The notes beneath the pieces were generated by a model. That model did not search any database. It saw nothing but the letters and a program-made list of their open reading frames with translations, and was not told where the DNA came from. From Bacteroidia bacterium (lineage in GTDB: Bacteria; Bacteroidota; Bacteroidia; Bacteroidales; Azobacteroidaceae): 21,424 nucleotides of DNA. This document shows, in pieces, positions 1 through 8,063 of the stretch. The number at the start of each line of letters is the position of its first letter. Position 1 is the stretch's first letter. The position numbers were made by a program, and so were the translations under genes. The stretch is taken from the NCBI GenBank assembly GCA_025996865.1, contig BNTV01000085.1, forward strand, positions 1-21,424, read 5' to 3'.

Positions 1-991
1 CGTATTCTTTAATCATATCGTAGGGACAACGTGTCCAGTCGCCCCAAGCGGCATCGTCGCCCGTAACTTCGGAACTGTACGCAAAATAAGCCTGTTGCGT
101 GTTGGTAAGTTGCCAACCCGTTTCGCTTGTCAATCCGGGTATCCATTGCAAGGCAAACATTATTTCCGAATTGTTGTTCAACTCTTTCGTTGGAATAAAA
201 AGGTCGGGATAATTTGCTAACAGCGCAAACTTACTTTCGTTAATCACTTTTTCAGCTGCTTGTTTTGCCAAATCAAGATAATGAGTGTCGCGAGTGCCGA
301 CATTCGGATTTTCTCCATAGTTGGAAGCAACCAGACCTGAATAGTCGAGATAAAAACGCGACAACATTCCGAATGCCGAATATTTGTTGACACGTCCGTC
401 ATCAGTTACCGTTTCAGGTAAATATTTTGCTGCAAATTCCATATCGCGAATAGCAAATTCGTAGGCGTCTTTTCGTGTATTGGTATTGATTACCGGATTA
501 TTTACTATCACAGCGGGATCTTCGCAAACAATTACGTTTCCCCACAGCGAAGCAAGATACCAATAGGCCAGCCCCCGCATAAAACGCGCTTCGGCAATGT
601 ACTGATTTTTTATCTCCTGCGACGCCGTACTTTGGTTAATAGTAATAATAATGTTATTTGACTGTTGTACAATAACGTATAGAGAAGCCCAAGCGCTTAC
701 AAGCGGACCTGTCAATCCGGTTTCATTCAAATCGTGAAAAGGATATACATAGTCGGAGTAGGGTGCATAAAGATTGTATGCGCGTCCATCACCGAGTCCA
801 TAATAGAATTGACCGTTGAAATCCGCCCATACTACATTGTAGAGCGGCGAGGTAAGTTTCGGCAAGTCATCGTCGGTCAATGCTTCGCCGGTAATGATAC
901 TTGTAGGTGTAATGTCGAGAAAATCACTACAGGAAGTAATCGACATCGTCAGCAGAAACATCACTAAATATATTAATTTGTTGATTTTCAT
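1..991 (-). CDS. susD: SusD/RagB-family nutrient-binding lipoprotein (C-terminus outside window)
   Basis: Outer-membrane surface lipoprotein that binds glycans and acts as a lid on the SusC channel. The reading frame opens with ATG at 991 and runs off the window edge; 330 codons are visible, about two thirds of a usual SusD. The N-terminus is a lipoprotein signal: a basic MKINK start, a hydrophobic stretch, and the lipobox I18-T19-S20-C21, so Cys21 is the probable lipidation site. The sequence after it, SDFLDITPTS, is the standard start of a mature SusD, and the helical TPR-like segment ARFMRGLAYWYLASLWG is also characteristic. It starts 26 bases after the end of the SusC gene, as expected for a co-transcribed pair. 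The substrate cannot be read from the sequence; the upstream acetylesterase suggests an acetylated glycan. Confidence 0.95.
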   Translation of the reverse strand, partial: MKINKLIYLVMFLLTMSITSCSDFLDITPTSIITGEALTDDDLPKLTSPLYNVVWADFNGQFYYGLGDGRAYNLYAPYSDYVYPFHDLNETGLTGPLVSAWASLYVIVQQSNNIIITINQSTASQEIKNQYIAEARFMRGLAYWYLASLWGNVIVCEDPAVIVNNPVINTNTRKDAYEFAIRDMEFAAKYLPETVTDDGRVNKYSAFGMLSRFYLDYSGLVASNYGENPNVGTRDTHYLDLAKQAAEKVINESKFALLANYPDLFIPTKELNNNSEIMFALQWIPGLTSETGWQLTNTQQAYFAYSSEVTGDDAAWGDWTRCPYDMIKEY

Positions 992-1017
992 ATTATTAAT
1001 TATTTATCTATTGATTA

Positions 1018-4000
1018 TTAAAATGTAAGATTTAAACCGAATGTCATGATTCTCGGCGTTGGATAACGTCCATTATCAATACCCATAAGCCAGTTTCCAC
1101 CTTGGTAGGAGGAACCTACTTCAGGGTCGTATCCGCGATATTTTGTCCAAGTGTAAAGATTTTGCAGATTGGCATAAATTTTCACATTTTCAATTCCGAG
1201 CGGTTTTATTATTTTTTGAGGCAAATTGTAGCCAAGCGAAACGTTTTGAATACGCAAATAGGAACCATCTTCAATAAATCGGTCGGAAAAGGCGTAATTG
1301 TAGTTTGAACTTGACGAGCCGCTTGTAAGACGTGGAGCGTGTGGGTCGCCTCCTGTTATCTTTACATTGCGGTAGTCGTTCGGACCATTGGGGTCGATCA
1401 AATCCGTTCGTGCATAATTCAAAGCATCAGTAAAGAGATTTGAAATATTGCGCATAGGGTTGCCCAAATATCGTTGAGCATAATTTACAACATCATTGCC
1501 GTAAGAGCCTTGCAGTTGTATCGTAAGGTCAATTCCTTTGTAACTAAATGTATTACCTATGCCGTAAGTAAATTTGGGTTCGGGATTTCCGATAAAATCC
1601 ATATCATTGACATCTAATTTTCCGTCTCCATTCACATCTTTGTAAATGTAGTCGCCAATCCAAACGCCTGTTGACTCATTAATATCCAGATTGTTGAGTA
1701 CCGGAGTGCGAACTATATTTCCATTAGCATCCGTGTAATAAAAATCGGTTGCCTTTTCAAAACGTCCGATTACCTGATAACCATAGAATTGTCCGATTGG
1801 TTTTCCGGGCACTGTACGGTTGATAACTGTTGGGTCGGTTACTCCGTATTCGTTTCCATTTACCGTGCGGTCGATGACAGCGGGATCAAGGTCGATGGAC
1901 AGGGCTTTGTTTCTGTTCATCGAAAAAATGAAATTACTGCGCCATTGAAAATCTTGTGATAGAATATTTACCGTGTTTAAAGTAATTTCCATCCCTTTGT
2001 TTTCCAGCGAACCGGCATTTACCCAGGGCGCTTTCATATAGCCGGGTTTGGTCGATTCGACGGTTCCGGCAGTTGACGGTAGCGGCTTAATCATCAAGAG
2101 GTCATCTGTTTTTTTGCTATAAAAATCAAGAATAAGTTCGATACGATTTTTCAGCAGACCTAAATCAGCCCCAATATTATAGGAGGTGGTTGTTTCCCAT
2201 CGTAAATCGGGATTTGCCACGTTTTGCGCAATCAAACCTGAGCCCCAGTTAGTCGTAGAAGTACCGTAATAAGCAATATATCCGTAATTTTCGGGAATCG
2301 CCTGATTACCTACTTTACCCCAACCTAAACGGAGTTTCAGATTGCTGACGGCATCCATGTTTTTAATAAAGTCTTCTTCGGAAACGCGCCATGCAAGAGC
2401 AGCCGAAGGAAAAGTACCCCAACGATTTTCCGGAGCGAACTTTGAGGTTCCGTCACGACGCATCGTAAATGTAAGCATATACTTATCTTGCAGGGAATAG
2501 AACATACGTCCGAAATACGATAACAATGCATTTGCTCCATTGTAACCGTTGTTGTCGGCTGTATTCTGGTCTCCGAGTGTTAAATCACGGAAAGCATCGG
2601 TAACATATCCGGTACGTGAGCCTTGCAGGTAACTCCATTGCGATTTCGACATTTCGTGACCGAGCATAGCATTCACATGGTGAATATCTGCAAATGTTTT
2701 GTTGTAGGTTAAGATATTCCGCTGACTCCAATATTTGTTGAATTGTTTTGTATATCTACCCTCATTATCTTCGCGATATTGGGTTTCGGAAAGATAATAA
2801 CGCGGTTGATAACGGTCTTGATCGGTAGTGTTGTAATCGAACGAAATTTCAGTGCGGAAACTCAAGCCATCAATAAACAGTTTTGTAATATCGGCGTATG
2901 TATTTCCGCGAATACCGTAACGTTCTTTATTATTGTCTATTAACATTGCCATTGCCATTGGATTGGGCGGCATGAATTGTTCGTCGGATGCAGCAAAAGA
3001 GCCATCGGCATTGCGCACAGGCACATCCGGCGTAGTTCTTAATGCCATCAACACAAGCGATTGATCGGAAGTTGTCAGTTTTTGAAACGAATTGTCGAAA
3101 GCAAAATTTACGCCTGCTTTCAACCAGCTTTTTACATTCGAATCGAAGGCGCCGGTCAAGTTCAAACGCTTGAAACCCGAACCTGATGCAATACCGTCTT
3201 GATCAAGATAACCGGCAGTAAGATTGTAGGTTGACACGTCACTGCCACCCGAAAAAGTCAGGTTATGATTGTGCATGGAAGCCGTTGTAAACAATTCTTT
3301 TTGCCAATCGGTACCCGGGCCTAATAAATCGGGACGGACAAAATTATCGTTCCATTGAGAAACGCCAATATCCGCAAGCACATTTCTGTGTTCCGCATAT
3401 TGCTGCAAATTAAGAACGGATAATTTTTTGGGTAATTGCTGTAAACCATAATAACCGTTATAGGTGATGCGTTGCCGACCTTTTTCTCCGCGTTTGGTAG
3501 TAATCATAATTACGCCGTTGGCAGCACGCGAACCGTAAATAGCAGTTGCTGAAGCATCTTTAAGTATATCCATTGACACAATGTCCGACGGATTGATAGA
3601 TGCCAACGGATTGTAGTCGGTTGAATTTGCAGAAAATCCCCCACCGTCAATTACGACTCCGTCAATCACGAAGATAGGATCGGTGGACGAGTTAATGGAA
3701 CTGATACCGCGTATGCGAATGGAAGTACTTGCACCGGGTGCACCGGAGTTTTGCTGCACTTGCACACCGGCGGCGCGACCTTGCAATACTTGGTCTAACG
3801 AAGTCGGCACCGATTTTTGAATAGCATCATTTTTTACCGAAGTAACCGCACCGGTCAAATCACTCTTCTTCATCGTTCCATAACCGACAACGACCACTTC
3901 TTCCAGTAACTGGCTGTCTTCTTTCATAATCACATTGATGACTGTTCTTCCGCCAACGTTGATTGTTTGCGGTGAATATCCCACGTATGAAAACGTCAAT

Positions 4001-4218
4001 GTGCCTTTCGACGGGGCGTCGATCGTGTATTTGCCGTCGATATTCGAAACAGTGCCTTGGGTTGTCCCCGGAATCGAGATACCTACACCTGGCAACGCTT
4101 CTCCGGTTTCATCGGTCACAACACCGCTTACGCTGATGGTTTGCGCCACTGAAATTGCGGGAAATAATAGAAAGAGGCATAGAAGCCCCCTCATTTTTTG
4201 TTGAAAAATTCTCCTCAT
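1018..4218 (-). CDS. susC: SusC/RagA-family TonB-linked outer-membrane receptor
   Basis: TonB-dependent importer of oligosaccharides across the outer membrane, paired with the SusD just downstream. It is 1066 aa, normal for the family. Seen in order: a signal peptide (hydrophobic LLCLFLLFPAISVAQ ending near residue 26), a carboxypeptidase-regulatory-like domain (about 28-113, from VSGVVTDETGEALPGV), the SusC signature EEVVVVGYGTMKKSDLTGAV, a plug domain (about 115-245, with SIRIRGISSINSSTDPIFVIDGV and DILKDASATAIYGSRAANGV), then a long beta-barrel ending in aromatic Phe (GLNLTF). The start used is ATG 4218; a second ATG at 4197 (MRGLLCLF) also gives a good signal peptide. No N-terminal STN extension is seen, so anti-sigma-type signalling is unlikely. 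The REP-like pair at 4265-4349 separates it from the esterase. Confidence 0.97.
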   Translation of the reverse strand: MRRIFQQKMRGLLCLFLLFPAISVAQTISVSGVVTDETGEALPGVGISIPGTTQGTVSNIDGKYTIDAPSKGTLTFSYVGYSPQTINVGGRTVINVIMKEDSQLLEEVVVVGYGTMKKSDLTGAVTSVKNDAIQKSVPTSLDQVLQGRAAGVQVQQNSGAPGASTSIRIRGISSINSSTDPIFVIDGVVIDGGGFSANSTDYNPLASINPSDIVSMDILKDASATAIYGSRAANGVIMITTKRGEKGRQRITYNGYYGLQQLPKKLSVLNLQQYAEHRNVLADIGVSQWNDNFVRPDLLGPGTDWQKELFTTASMHNHNLTFSGGSDVSTYNLTAGYLDQDGIASGSGFKRLNLTGAFDSNVKSWLKAGVNFAFDNSFQKLTTSDQSLVLMALRTTPDVPVRNADGSFAASDEQFMPPNPMAMAMLIDNNKERYGIRGNTYADITKLFIDGLSFRTEISFDYNTTDQDRYQPRYYLSETQYREDNEGRYTKQFNKYWSQRNILTYNKTFADIHHVNAMLGHEMSKSQWSYLQGSRTGYVTDAFRDLTLGDQNTADNNGYNGANALLSYFGRMFYSLQDKYMLTFTMRRDGTSKFAPENRWGTFPSAALAWRVSEEDFIKNMDAVSNLKLRLGWGKVGNQAIPENYGYIAYYGTSTTNWGSGLIAQNVANPDLRWETTTSYNIGADLGLLKNRIELILDFYSKKTDDLLMIKPLPSTAGTVESTKPGYMKAPWVNAGSLENKGMEITLNTVNILSQDFQWRSNFIFSMNRNKALSIDLDPAVIDRTVNGNEYGVTDPTVINRTVPGKPIGQFYGYQVIGRFEKATDFYYTDANGNIVRTPVLNNLDINESTGVWIGDYIYKDVNGDGKLDVNDMDFIGNPEPKFTYGIGNTFSYKGIDLTIQLQGSYGNDVVNYAQRYLGNPMRNISNLFTDALNYARTDLIDPNGPNDYRNVKITGGDPHAPRLTSGSSSSNYNYAFSDRFIEDGSYLRIQNVSLGYNLPQKIIKPLGIENVKIYANLQNLYTWTKYRGYDPEVGSSYQGGNWLMGIDNGRYPTPRIMTFGLNLTF

Positions 4219-4264
4219 AAAATAAATATTAGTTTAAAAATTTGTTATAAAATTTCTTTTTTTT

Positions 4265-4349
4265 ACCCCTAAATCCCCTGAAGGGGACTTTGCCGCAGCA
4301 TAAAATTCAAACTCACTGCCCAAACTCCCCCTTCAGGGGGCAGGGGGGT
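4265..4349. repeat. REP-like inverted pair of GC-rich hairpins
   Basis: Two short hairpins face each other: 4274-4287 (tcccc-tgaa-gggga) and 4327-4340 (ccccc-ttca-ggggg). The wider arms, 4265 to about 4299 and about 4315-4349, are imperfect inverted copies of one another, separated by about 15 bases of AT-rich sequence. The rest of the window is only moderately GC, so these C/G runs stand out. This resembles paired REP elements (BIME type); the motif CCCCTAAATCCCCTGAAGGGG is one I associate with dispersed intergenic repeats in Bacteroidota. It overlaps the last codons of the esterase and lies between esterase and SusC, so it could act as a processing or attenuation structure. Confidence 0.75.
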
Positions 4350-6495
4350 CCGTCCTGAAAGGCGACGCCGGCAATCCTTCCTTGTTGTAAAGATTGGCGC
4401 CTTTGGGATTATCCGCCCAAGCATAGCGCACAGCAACCGGATTTTTTACTTTTTCACTCCAAACGATTACGTGGTCGTTTTCAATCACGGCATTTGCCCA
4501 GCCAAATTTCCCGTCTGCCCCTGCAATGGCAAACTCCTTGAGCCTTTCACCCTTTACCTTTTCACCCTTTACCTTTTCACCTTTTACCTTTAGCCCGCTA
4601 CCGATGTGGTCGAACGAAAGAATGATTTTGTTTCCGTCTATTTTCATGGATTTGTAAACCGGTCCGGAATAAACAATGTGGTCTTCTCCGTAAGCCCGTT
4701 TTTCGGCAGCCAGAGCCAAACGTTTTCCTACATCTTGCTTGTTAAGCGGGTGAATGTCGTTCCATTCGCCGATGTCGATACCGACAGCCATTCCGGTGTT
4801 TGGTACGGACAGGGTTTTTAACTGGCTTTCCCGCAACAAGGCCCAATTGCTTTCGGAAGGTTGTTCCTGCGCTTTCATAAAATTCGGAAGCTGGGCGAAC
4901 AGGAAAGGAAAATCACCCTGGTTCCATTTGCTTCTCCAATCCCGGATTAATGTCGGGAAAAGTTCGCGATATTCAAGCGCTTTGGACGTATTGGCTTCTC
5001 CTTGATACCAGATTACGCCTTTTATCGGGTAATTCAACAAAGGAGCAATCATGGCGTTATAAAGTCCGGCAGGTTTCCATCGGATAAACGTTTCGCCGAC
5101 AAGCATTTCCATCTGAGCGCCTAATTTGTAACGCCATTCACCCGATAAGTCTGTTTTTTGGTTGTTTTCAAATTCCAATCCGTAAAATTTATCAAGAACA
5201 AAACCGCCGCGTCCCGCATTGCTGATTACGCGAACGGTAACGGAATTGTTTTGCGCTTTCAACAGTCCGGCAGGAACTGCATAGCGCCGTGGAGGATATT
5301 GATAACCGGTTGTGCCTACAAACGTTCCGTTGATATAGACGGAATCGGCATCGACAATGCAACCCAAAATTAGCGTAGCCGGTTTGCCGGCCAATGAAAC
5401 CGGAACATTAAAATTCCGGCGGAACCACATCACGCCATTTACCGGTTTGTTGTTTTCCATTGGCCAATAACCCGGAACGTTCATCGTGAGCCAATCGGAA
5501 GTATTCTGTTTTTCGGCATACCAGGGTTTGGGAGGTTTATTTCCTTTATCCTTTTGATAAACCGTTTTATACCAAGTATCCATCCGGTTTTTGTCACCCG
5601 ATTGAATGCTGTCGATAACGTGGTCGTTTTTGAAAAATTGCGCTTCCCTGTAATAATCGGGATATCGCTTGAGCGAATCTTCGCTAATCCAGGATTCGGC
5701 CGGAGAACCGCCTAAAGCGGAATTGATTAAGCCGATGGGGATTTGATAGCGGTCATACAGTTCTTTGGCAAAGAAATAGGCCGTTGCCGAGAAGCCAAGT
5801 ACGGTTTGCGGTGTAGCCGCCGTCCATTTTCCGTATAGCAAATCCTTTTGCGGTTCTTTAAAATTATAAACTTTGGGAACTTCGAAATACCTGATTTCCG
5901 GGTAATCGGCCGAAGCGATTTCCGGCTTGTAAACAGGAGCGACTCGCGACATCGGCAATTCCATATTGGATTGTCCGGAGCAAATCCAGACGTCGCCGAT
6001 TAAAATATCGTTAATCAAAATTGAATTACTTGCTTTAATGGTCATCGAAAAAGGGCCTCCCGCAGGTTGTGGCGGAAGGATGATTTCCCAATTTCCTGCC
6101 TTATCGGCTGAAGTCCGGTAATCCGACTGATTAAAATTCACAACCAAGGCTTCATTCGGAGAAGCCCATCCCCAGATTTTCAAGGGAATGTCCCGTTGCA
6201 ATACCATACCATCTCCGATTAGTTTGGGTAATTTAACTTCGGCAGAAACGGGAAGCGTTATCAGAAATAAAAAAACGGTTAAAAATACTTCGGTCAAGTT
6301 GCAGATATGAGCATGAGATTTCTCGCTACGCTCGAAATGACAGTCTCCATTTTTGGAGAGGGAGGAGGAAGTGGTGGCGAAGCCGCCACTTCCTCCTCCC
6401 TTAAAAACCACCGAGAGGCACGTCATTCCGACCAAAGGGAGGAATCTAATCCGTAACGTGCATAATCCGTTTATGAGTACTTGACCGAAGAGCAT
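4333..6495 (-). CDS. Sialate O-acetylesterase-like SGNH/SASA esterase, repeat-altered at both ends
   Basis: Secreted carbohydrate esterase that removes O-acetyl groups from sugars. Numbering from ATG 6495, the catalytic block is CSGQSNMEL (nucleophile Ser176), with the family motifs WYQGEANTS and DIHPLNKQDVGKRLA (Asp/His pair) further on. Between them lies an inserted beta-sandwich lectin-like segment (VPGYWPMENNKPVNGVMWFRRNFNVP to about GGFVLDKFYGLEF). The open frame gives 720 aa, but residues 1 to about 63 are translated from an inverted-repeat element and are probably not native. The signal peptide proper begins near LTEVFLTVFLFLITLPVSAEV; a TTG at 6297 is the only plausible native-side start. 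The protein ends SPFRTD-PPAP: FRTD is a usual ending for this family, and the last four residues and stop come from the downstream repeat. A three-unit KVKGE minisatellite lies in frame near residues 635-650. The catalytic frame is intact, so it may still work if initiated. Confidence 0.88.
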   Translation of the reverse strand: MLFGQVLINGLCTLRIRFLPLVGMTCLSVVFKGGGSGGFATTSSSLSKNGDCHFERSEKSHAHICNLTEVFLTVFLFLITLPVSAEVKLPKLIGDGMVLQRDIPLKIWGWASPNEALVVNFNQSDYRTSADKAGNWEIILPPQPAGGPFSMTIKASNSILINDILIGDVWICSGQSNMELPMSRVAPVYKPEIASADYPEIRYFEVPKVYNFKEPQKDLLYGKWTAATPQTVLGFSATAYFFAKELYDRYQIPIGLINSALGGSPAESWISEDSLKRYPDYYREAQFFKNDHVIDSIQSGDKNRMDTWYKTVYQKDKGNKPPKPWYAEKQNTSDWLTMNVPGYWPMENNKPVNGVMWFRRNFNVPVSLAGKPATLILGCIVDADSVYINGTFVGTTGYQYPPRRYAVPAGLLKAQNNSVTVRVISNAGRGGFVLDKFYGLEFENNQKTDLSGEWRYKLGAQMEMLVGETFIRWKPAGLYNAMIAPLLNYPIKGVIWYQGEANTSKALEYRELFPTLIRDWRSKWNQGDFPFLFAQLPNFMKAQEQPSESNWALLRESQLKTLSVPNTGMAVGIDIGEWNDIHPLNKQDVGKRLALAAEKRAYGEDHIVYSGPVYKSMKIDGNKIILSFDHIGSGLKVKGEKVKGEKVKGERLKEFAIAGADGKFGWANAVIENDHVIVWSEKVKNPVAVRYAWADNPKGANLYNKEGLPASPFRTDPPAP
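4544..4591 (-). repeat. In-frame 15-bp minisatellite inside the esterase gene
   Basis: Three near-identical 15-bp units (4544-4558, 4559-4573, 4574-4588; plus-strand unit ttttcaccctttacc, with one base changed in the first and last units) and a partial fourth. On the coding strand they encode KVKGE-KVKGE-KVKGE, a lysine-rich run between the catalytic domain (SFDHIGSGL) and the C-terminal strand region (LKEFAIAGADGKFGWANAV). The 15-bp period keeps the frame whatever the copy number. Confidence 0.9.
6288..6490. repeat. Nested inverted-repeat (MITE/REP-like) element over the esterase start
   Basis: Three concentric inverted repeats share almost the same centre. Outer: a perfect 12-bp pair, cttcggtcaagt at 6288-6299 and its complement at 6479-6490. 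Middle: an imperfect pair of about 26 bp at 6316-6341 and 6422-6447, both of the form GTCATTyCGA...GAATCT/GAAATCT; read on the minus strand the first encodes HFERSEKS, a string typical of dispersed Bacteroidota repeats. Inner: a 19-bp stem at 6360-6378 and 6382-6400 with a 3-base GAA loop and a single G:T-type mismatch. The element carries no gene. Its downstream part is read through in frame as the first 60-odd residues of the esterase ORF. Confidence 0.7.
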
Positions 6496-6724
6496 AAGCA
6501 GTAAAATTTTTATGCAAAGTTAGATTTTCTTTTATAAAAATGGCTTTAAAAATGTTACAAAGATTTTTGCAGATGTAACATCGGAATAGGGGATACCGCT
6601 TGTCCCGATAATCAGCATCGTCGTTTGCGCCCTCGCGCCAATAGTAAAGATCGGACCTAAAACAGCTTGAATAAACTTTTTCGGCTCGTTTATTCTGTTT
6701 GTAAGTGTTTTCAAATTTCCAAGA

Positions 6725-6768
6725 CAAACGCATCTTAATTCGTGTTAACACGAATTAAGATGCGTTTG
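6725..6768. repeat. Perfect 44-bp palindrome, no loop
   Basis: Each 22-base half is the exact reverse complement of the other; the centre is GTTAAC at 6744-6749. The arms begin CAAACGCATCTTAATTCG and end with the complementary sequence. Beyond the palindrome the flanks stop matching (6724 a against 6769 c). There is no T-run on either side, so it does not look like an ordinary intrinsic terminator for the aminotransferase that ends about 94 bases upstream on the minus strand. Confidence 0.95.
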
Positions 6769-6789
6769 CCCTGTTCCTTTTTCGGGATT

Positions 6790-6815
6790 ACGGTGTGCAT
6801 TTTCCCGCACGCCGT
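6790..6815 (-). terminator. Hairpin downstream of the aminotransferase, weak terminator candidate
   Basis: Nine-base arms acggtgtgc (6790-6798) and gcacgccgt (6807-6815) pair with one G:T, around an 8-base loop. It lies about 47 bases past the stop codon of the last cluster gene. No U-tract follows on the minus strand, so Rho-independent termination is doubtful; it may instead protect the 3' end of the transcript. Confidence 0.3.
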
Positions 6816-6861
6816 ACCATAATTCAGCGCATCATCTATGGTGAAGTCAGATTCCCAAAAG

Positions 6862-8001
6862 TTATCTCACCAAATTCCGTATATTTTCCGTGACGCGGGT
6901 TAAATCCTGTTCCGTCAATATTGAACCGGAAGGCAGACACAGACCGGATTTGAATAGACGCTCGCTTGTACCGTCGCCATAATAAGGATGATCCTTGAAT
7001 ACCGGTTGCAGATGCATCGGTTTCCACAGCGGGCGCGACTCGATATTTGATTTTTCCAAGGCAATCCGTAAATCCTCATTGGTAATACCGTTTGTTTTTG
7101 CCGGATCAATGACAATAGTGGTCAGCCAATAATTGGAATAAAAATCACCGGAAGGTTCCGTTTGAAAAGTAATTCCTTCTATTCCGGAAAGATGTTCACG
7201 ATAAAATGAATTATTCCTTCTTCTCTGTTCTACTCTCTCCGGTAATACCAGCATTTGTCCCCGCCCGATTCCTGCAACCACATTGCTCATCCGGTAATTA
7301 TAGCCGATTTGCAAATGATGGTAATAAGGGAGCGGCTCGCGGGCTTGCGTAGCCAAAAAACGCGCTTTTTCGGCAAATTCCTTGCTTTTGCAAACCAAAG
7401 CGCCTCCTCCCGAAGTGGTGATAATCTTGTTTCCATTGAAGGATAAAGCAGCCATTTCTCCAAAAGTTCCGCAATGAACGCTCTTATACATGGAACCTAA
7501 GGCTTCGGCGGCATCTTCCAGAACAGGTATTTCATACAGTCTTGAAATTTCGAGGATTTCATCCATTTTGGCCGGCATGCCGTACAAATGCACCGGGATA
7601 ATGGCTTTTGGTTTTTTACCTTTCCGCATCCTGTCGCGGATGGCCTCTTCGAGAAATACAGGCGACATGTTCCAGGTATCTTTCTCGCTGTCAATGAAAA
7701 CCGGTGTTGCCTCCCGGTAACAAATCGGATTGCACGAAGCCGAAAATGTAAAGCTTTGACACAATACTTCATCTCCGGATTGAACGCCTAACAGTATCAG
7801 CCCTAAGTGTAAGGCCGCTGTTCCTGCATTTAATGCAACGACATGACAATCAAAATCCAGAAAAGTTTCCAAGTCTTTTTCGAAGGCATCGACATTGGGG
7901 CCTAACGGGACTACCCAATTGGTGTCGAAGGCTTCCCGGATGAATTTTTGTTCTTGGCCGCCCATGTGGGCTAAGGAGAGCCAGATGCGGTTATTTTCCA
8001 T
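6862..8001 (-). CDS. DegT/DnrJ/EryC1 (PglE-like) nucleotide-sugar aminotransferase
   Basis: PLP-dependent enzyme expected to convert a UDP-4-keto-6-deoxy-HexNAc to the 4-amino sugar with glutamate as donor, giving a bacillosamine or QuiNAc4N-type precursor. It is 379 aa, typical for the family. The opening IWLSLAHMGGQEQKFIREAFDTNWVVPLGPNV is the hallmark of the PglE-like subgroup. Key residues seen: Asp163 in LEDAAEALGS (binds the PLP ring nitrogen) and Lys192 in SFNGNKIITTSGGG (Schiff-base lysine). The start is the ATG at 8001. It is the last gene of the minus-strand cluster but is cut off from KASIII-2 by the opposite-strand toxin-antitoxin pair (about 570 bases), so it may need its own promoter. 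The partner 4,6-dehydratase is not in the window; the likely next enzyme is the PglD-like acyltransferase at 12696-13340. Exact substrate is inferred. Confidence 0.93.
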   Translation of the reverse strand: MENNRIWLSLAHMGGQEQKFIREAFDTNWVVPLGPNVDAFEKDLETFLDFDCHVVALNAGTAALHLGLILLGVQSGDEVLCQSFTFSASCNPICYREATPVFIDSEKDTWNMSPVFLEEAIRDRMRKGKKPKAIIPVHLYGMPAKMDEILEISRLYEIPVLEDAAEALGSMYKSVHCGTFGEMAALSFNGNKIITTSGGGALVCKSKEFAEKARFLATQAREPLPYYHHLQIGYNYRMSNVVAGIGRGQMLVLPERVEQRRRNNSFYREHLSGIEGITFQTEPSGDFYSNYWLTTIVIDPAKTNGITNEDLRIALEKSNIESRPLWKPMHLQPVFKDHPYYGDGTSERLFKSGLCLPSGSILTEQDLTRVTENIRNLVR

Positions 8002-8031
8002 TATGTTGTGTAATTATTATAGATAATTTGT

Positions 8032-8039
8032 TACCTTTG
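8032..8039 (+). promoter_or_regulatory. Bacteroidota -7 promoter element for the toxin-antitoxin pair
   Basis: TACCTTTG matches the Bacteroidetes -7 consensus TAnnTTTG exactly and lies 25 bases before the antitoxin ATG. A TTG at 8006-8008 could be the -33 element, though the spacing of 23 bases is longer than usual. Confidence 0.5.
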
Positions 8040-8041
8040 TA

Positions 8042-8057
8042 ATAGTTTTTAAACTAT
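8042..8057 (+). promoter_or_regulatory. Candidate autoregulatory operator of the toxin-antitoxin pair
   Basis: Perfect inverted repeat ATAGTTT-TT-AAACTAT, between the -7 element and the antitoxin start codon. Antitoxins of this class commonly repress their own operon by binding such a palindrome; the position fits that role. The assignment is inference from position and symmetry only. Confidence 0.45.
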
Positions 8058-8063
8058 AGAGCC

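Larger units (their letters stand above)
6496..6861. other. Gene-poor stretch between the PUL and the polysaccharide cluster
   Basis: I find no convincing gene here. Two overlapping minus-strand open frames exist (a GTG-start frame from 6751 and an ATG-start frame 6714-6532), but neither resembles a family I recognise. The first starts inside the 44-bp palindrome and continues into the inverted-repeat element, so it looks like open noncoding or decayed sequence. The stretch marks the boundary between the PUL and the visibly AT-richer polysaccharide cluster. Recognisable structures are the palindrome at 6725-6768 and the hairpin at 6790-6815. Confidence 0.5.

Noticed and set aside
3935..4204. 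Plus-strand open frames within the SusC, esterase and SDR genes
   Set aside because: They are antisense shadows of well-supported genes with no family resemblance or promoter signals.
4544..4591. Short tandem repeats as a CRISPR array
   Set aside because: The 15-bp units have no spacers between them and are in frame inside a gene.
6297..6495. N-terminal 60-odd residues of the esterase ORF as a real domain
   Set aside because: The segment is a translation of inverted-repeat DNA and precedes an internal signal peptide, so it is not a plausible protein domain.
6446..6751. Minus-strand open frames 6751-6446 and 6714-6532 as genes
   Set aside because: They overlap in different frames, the longer starts with GTG in the palindrome and ends inside a repeat element, and neither resembles a known family.
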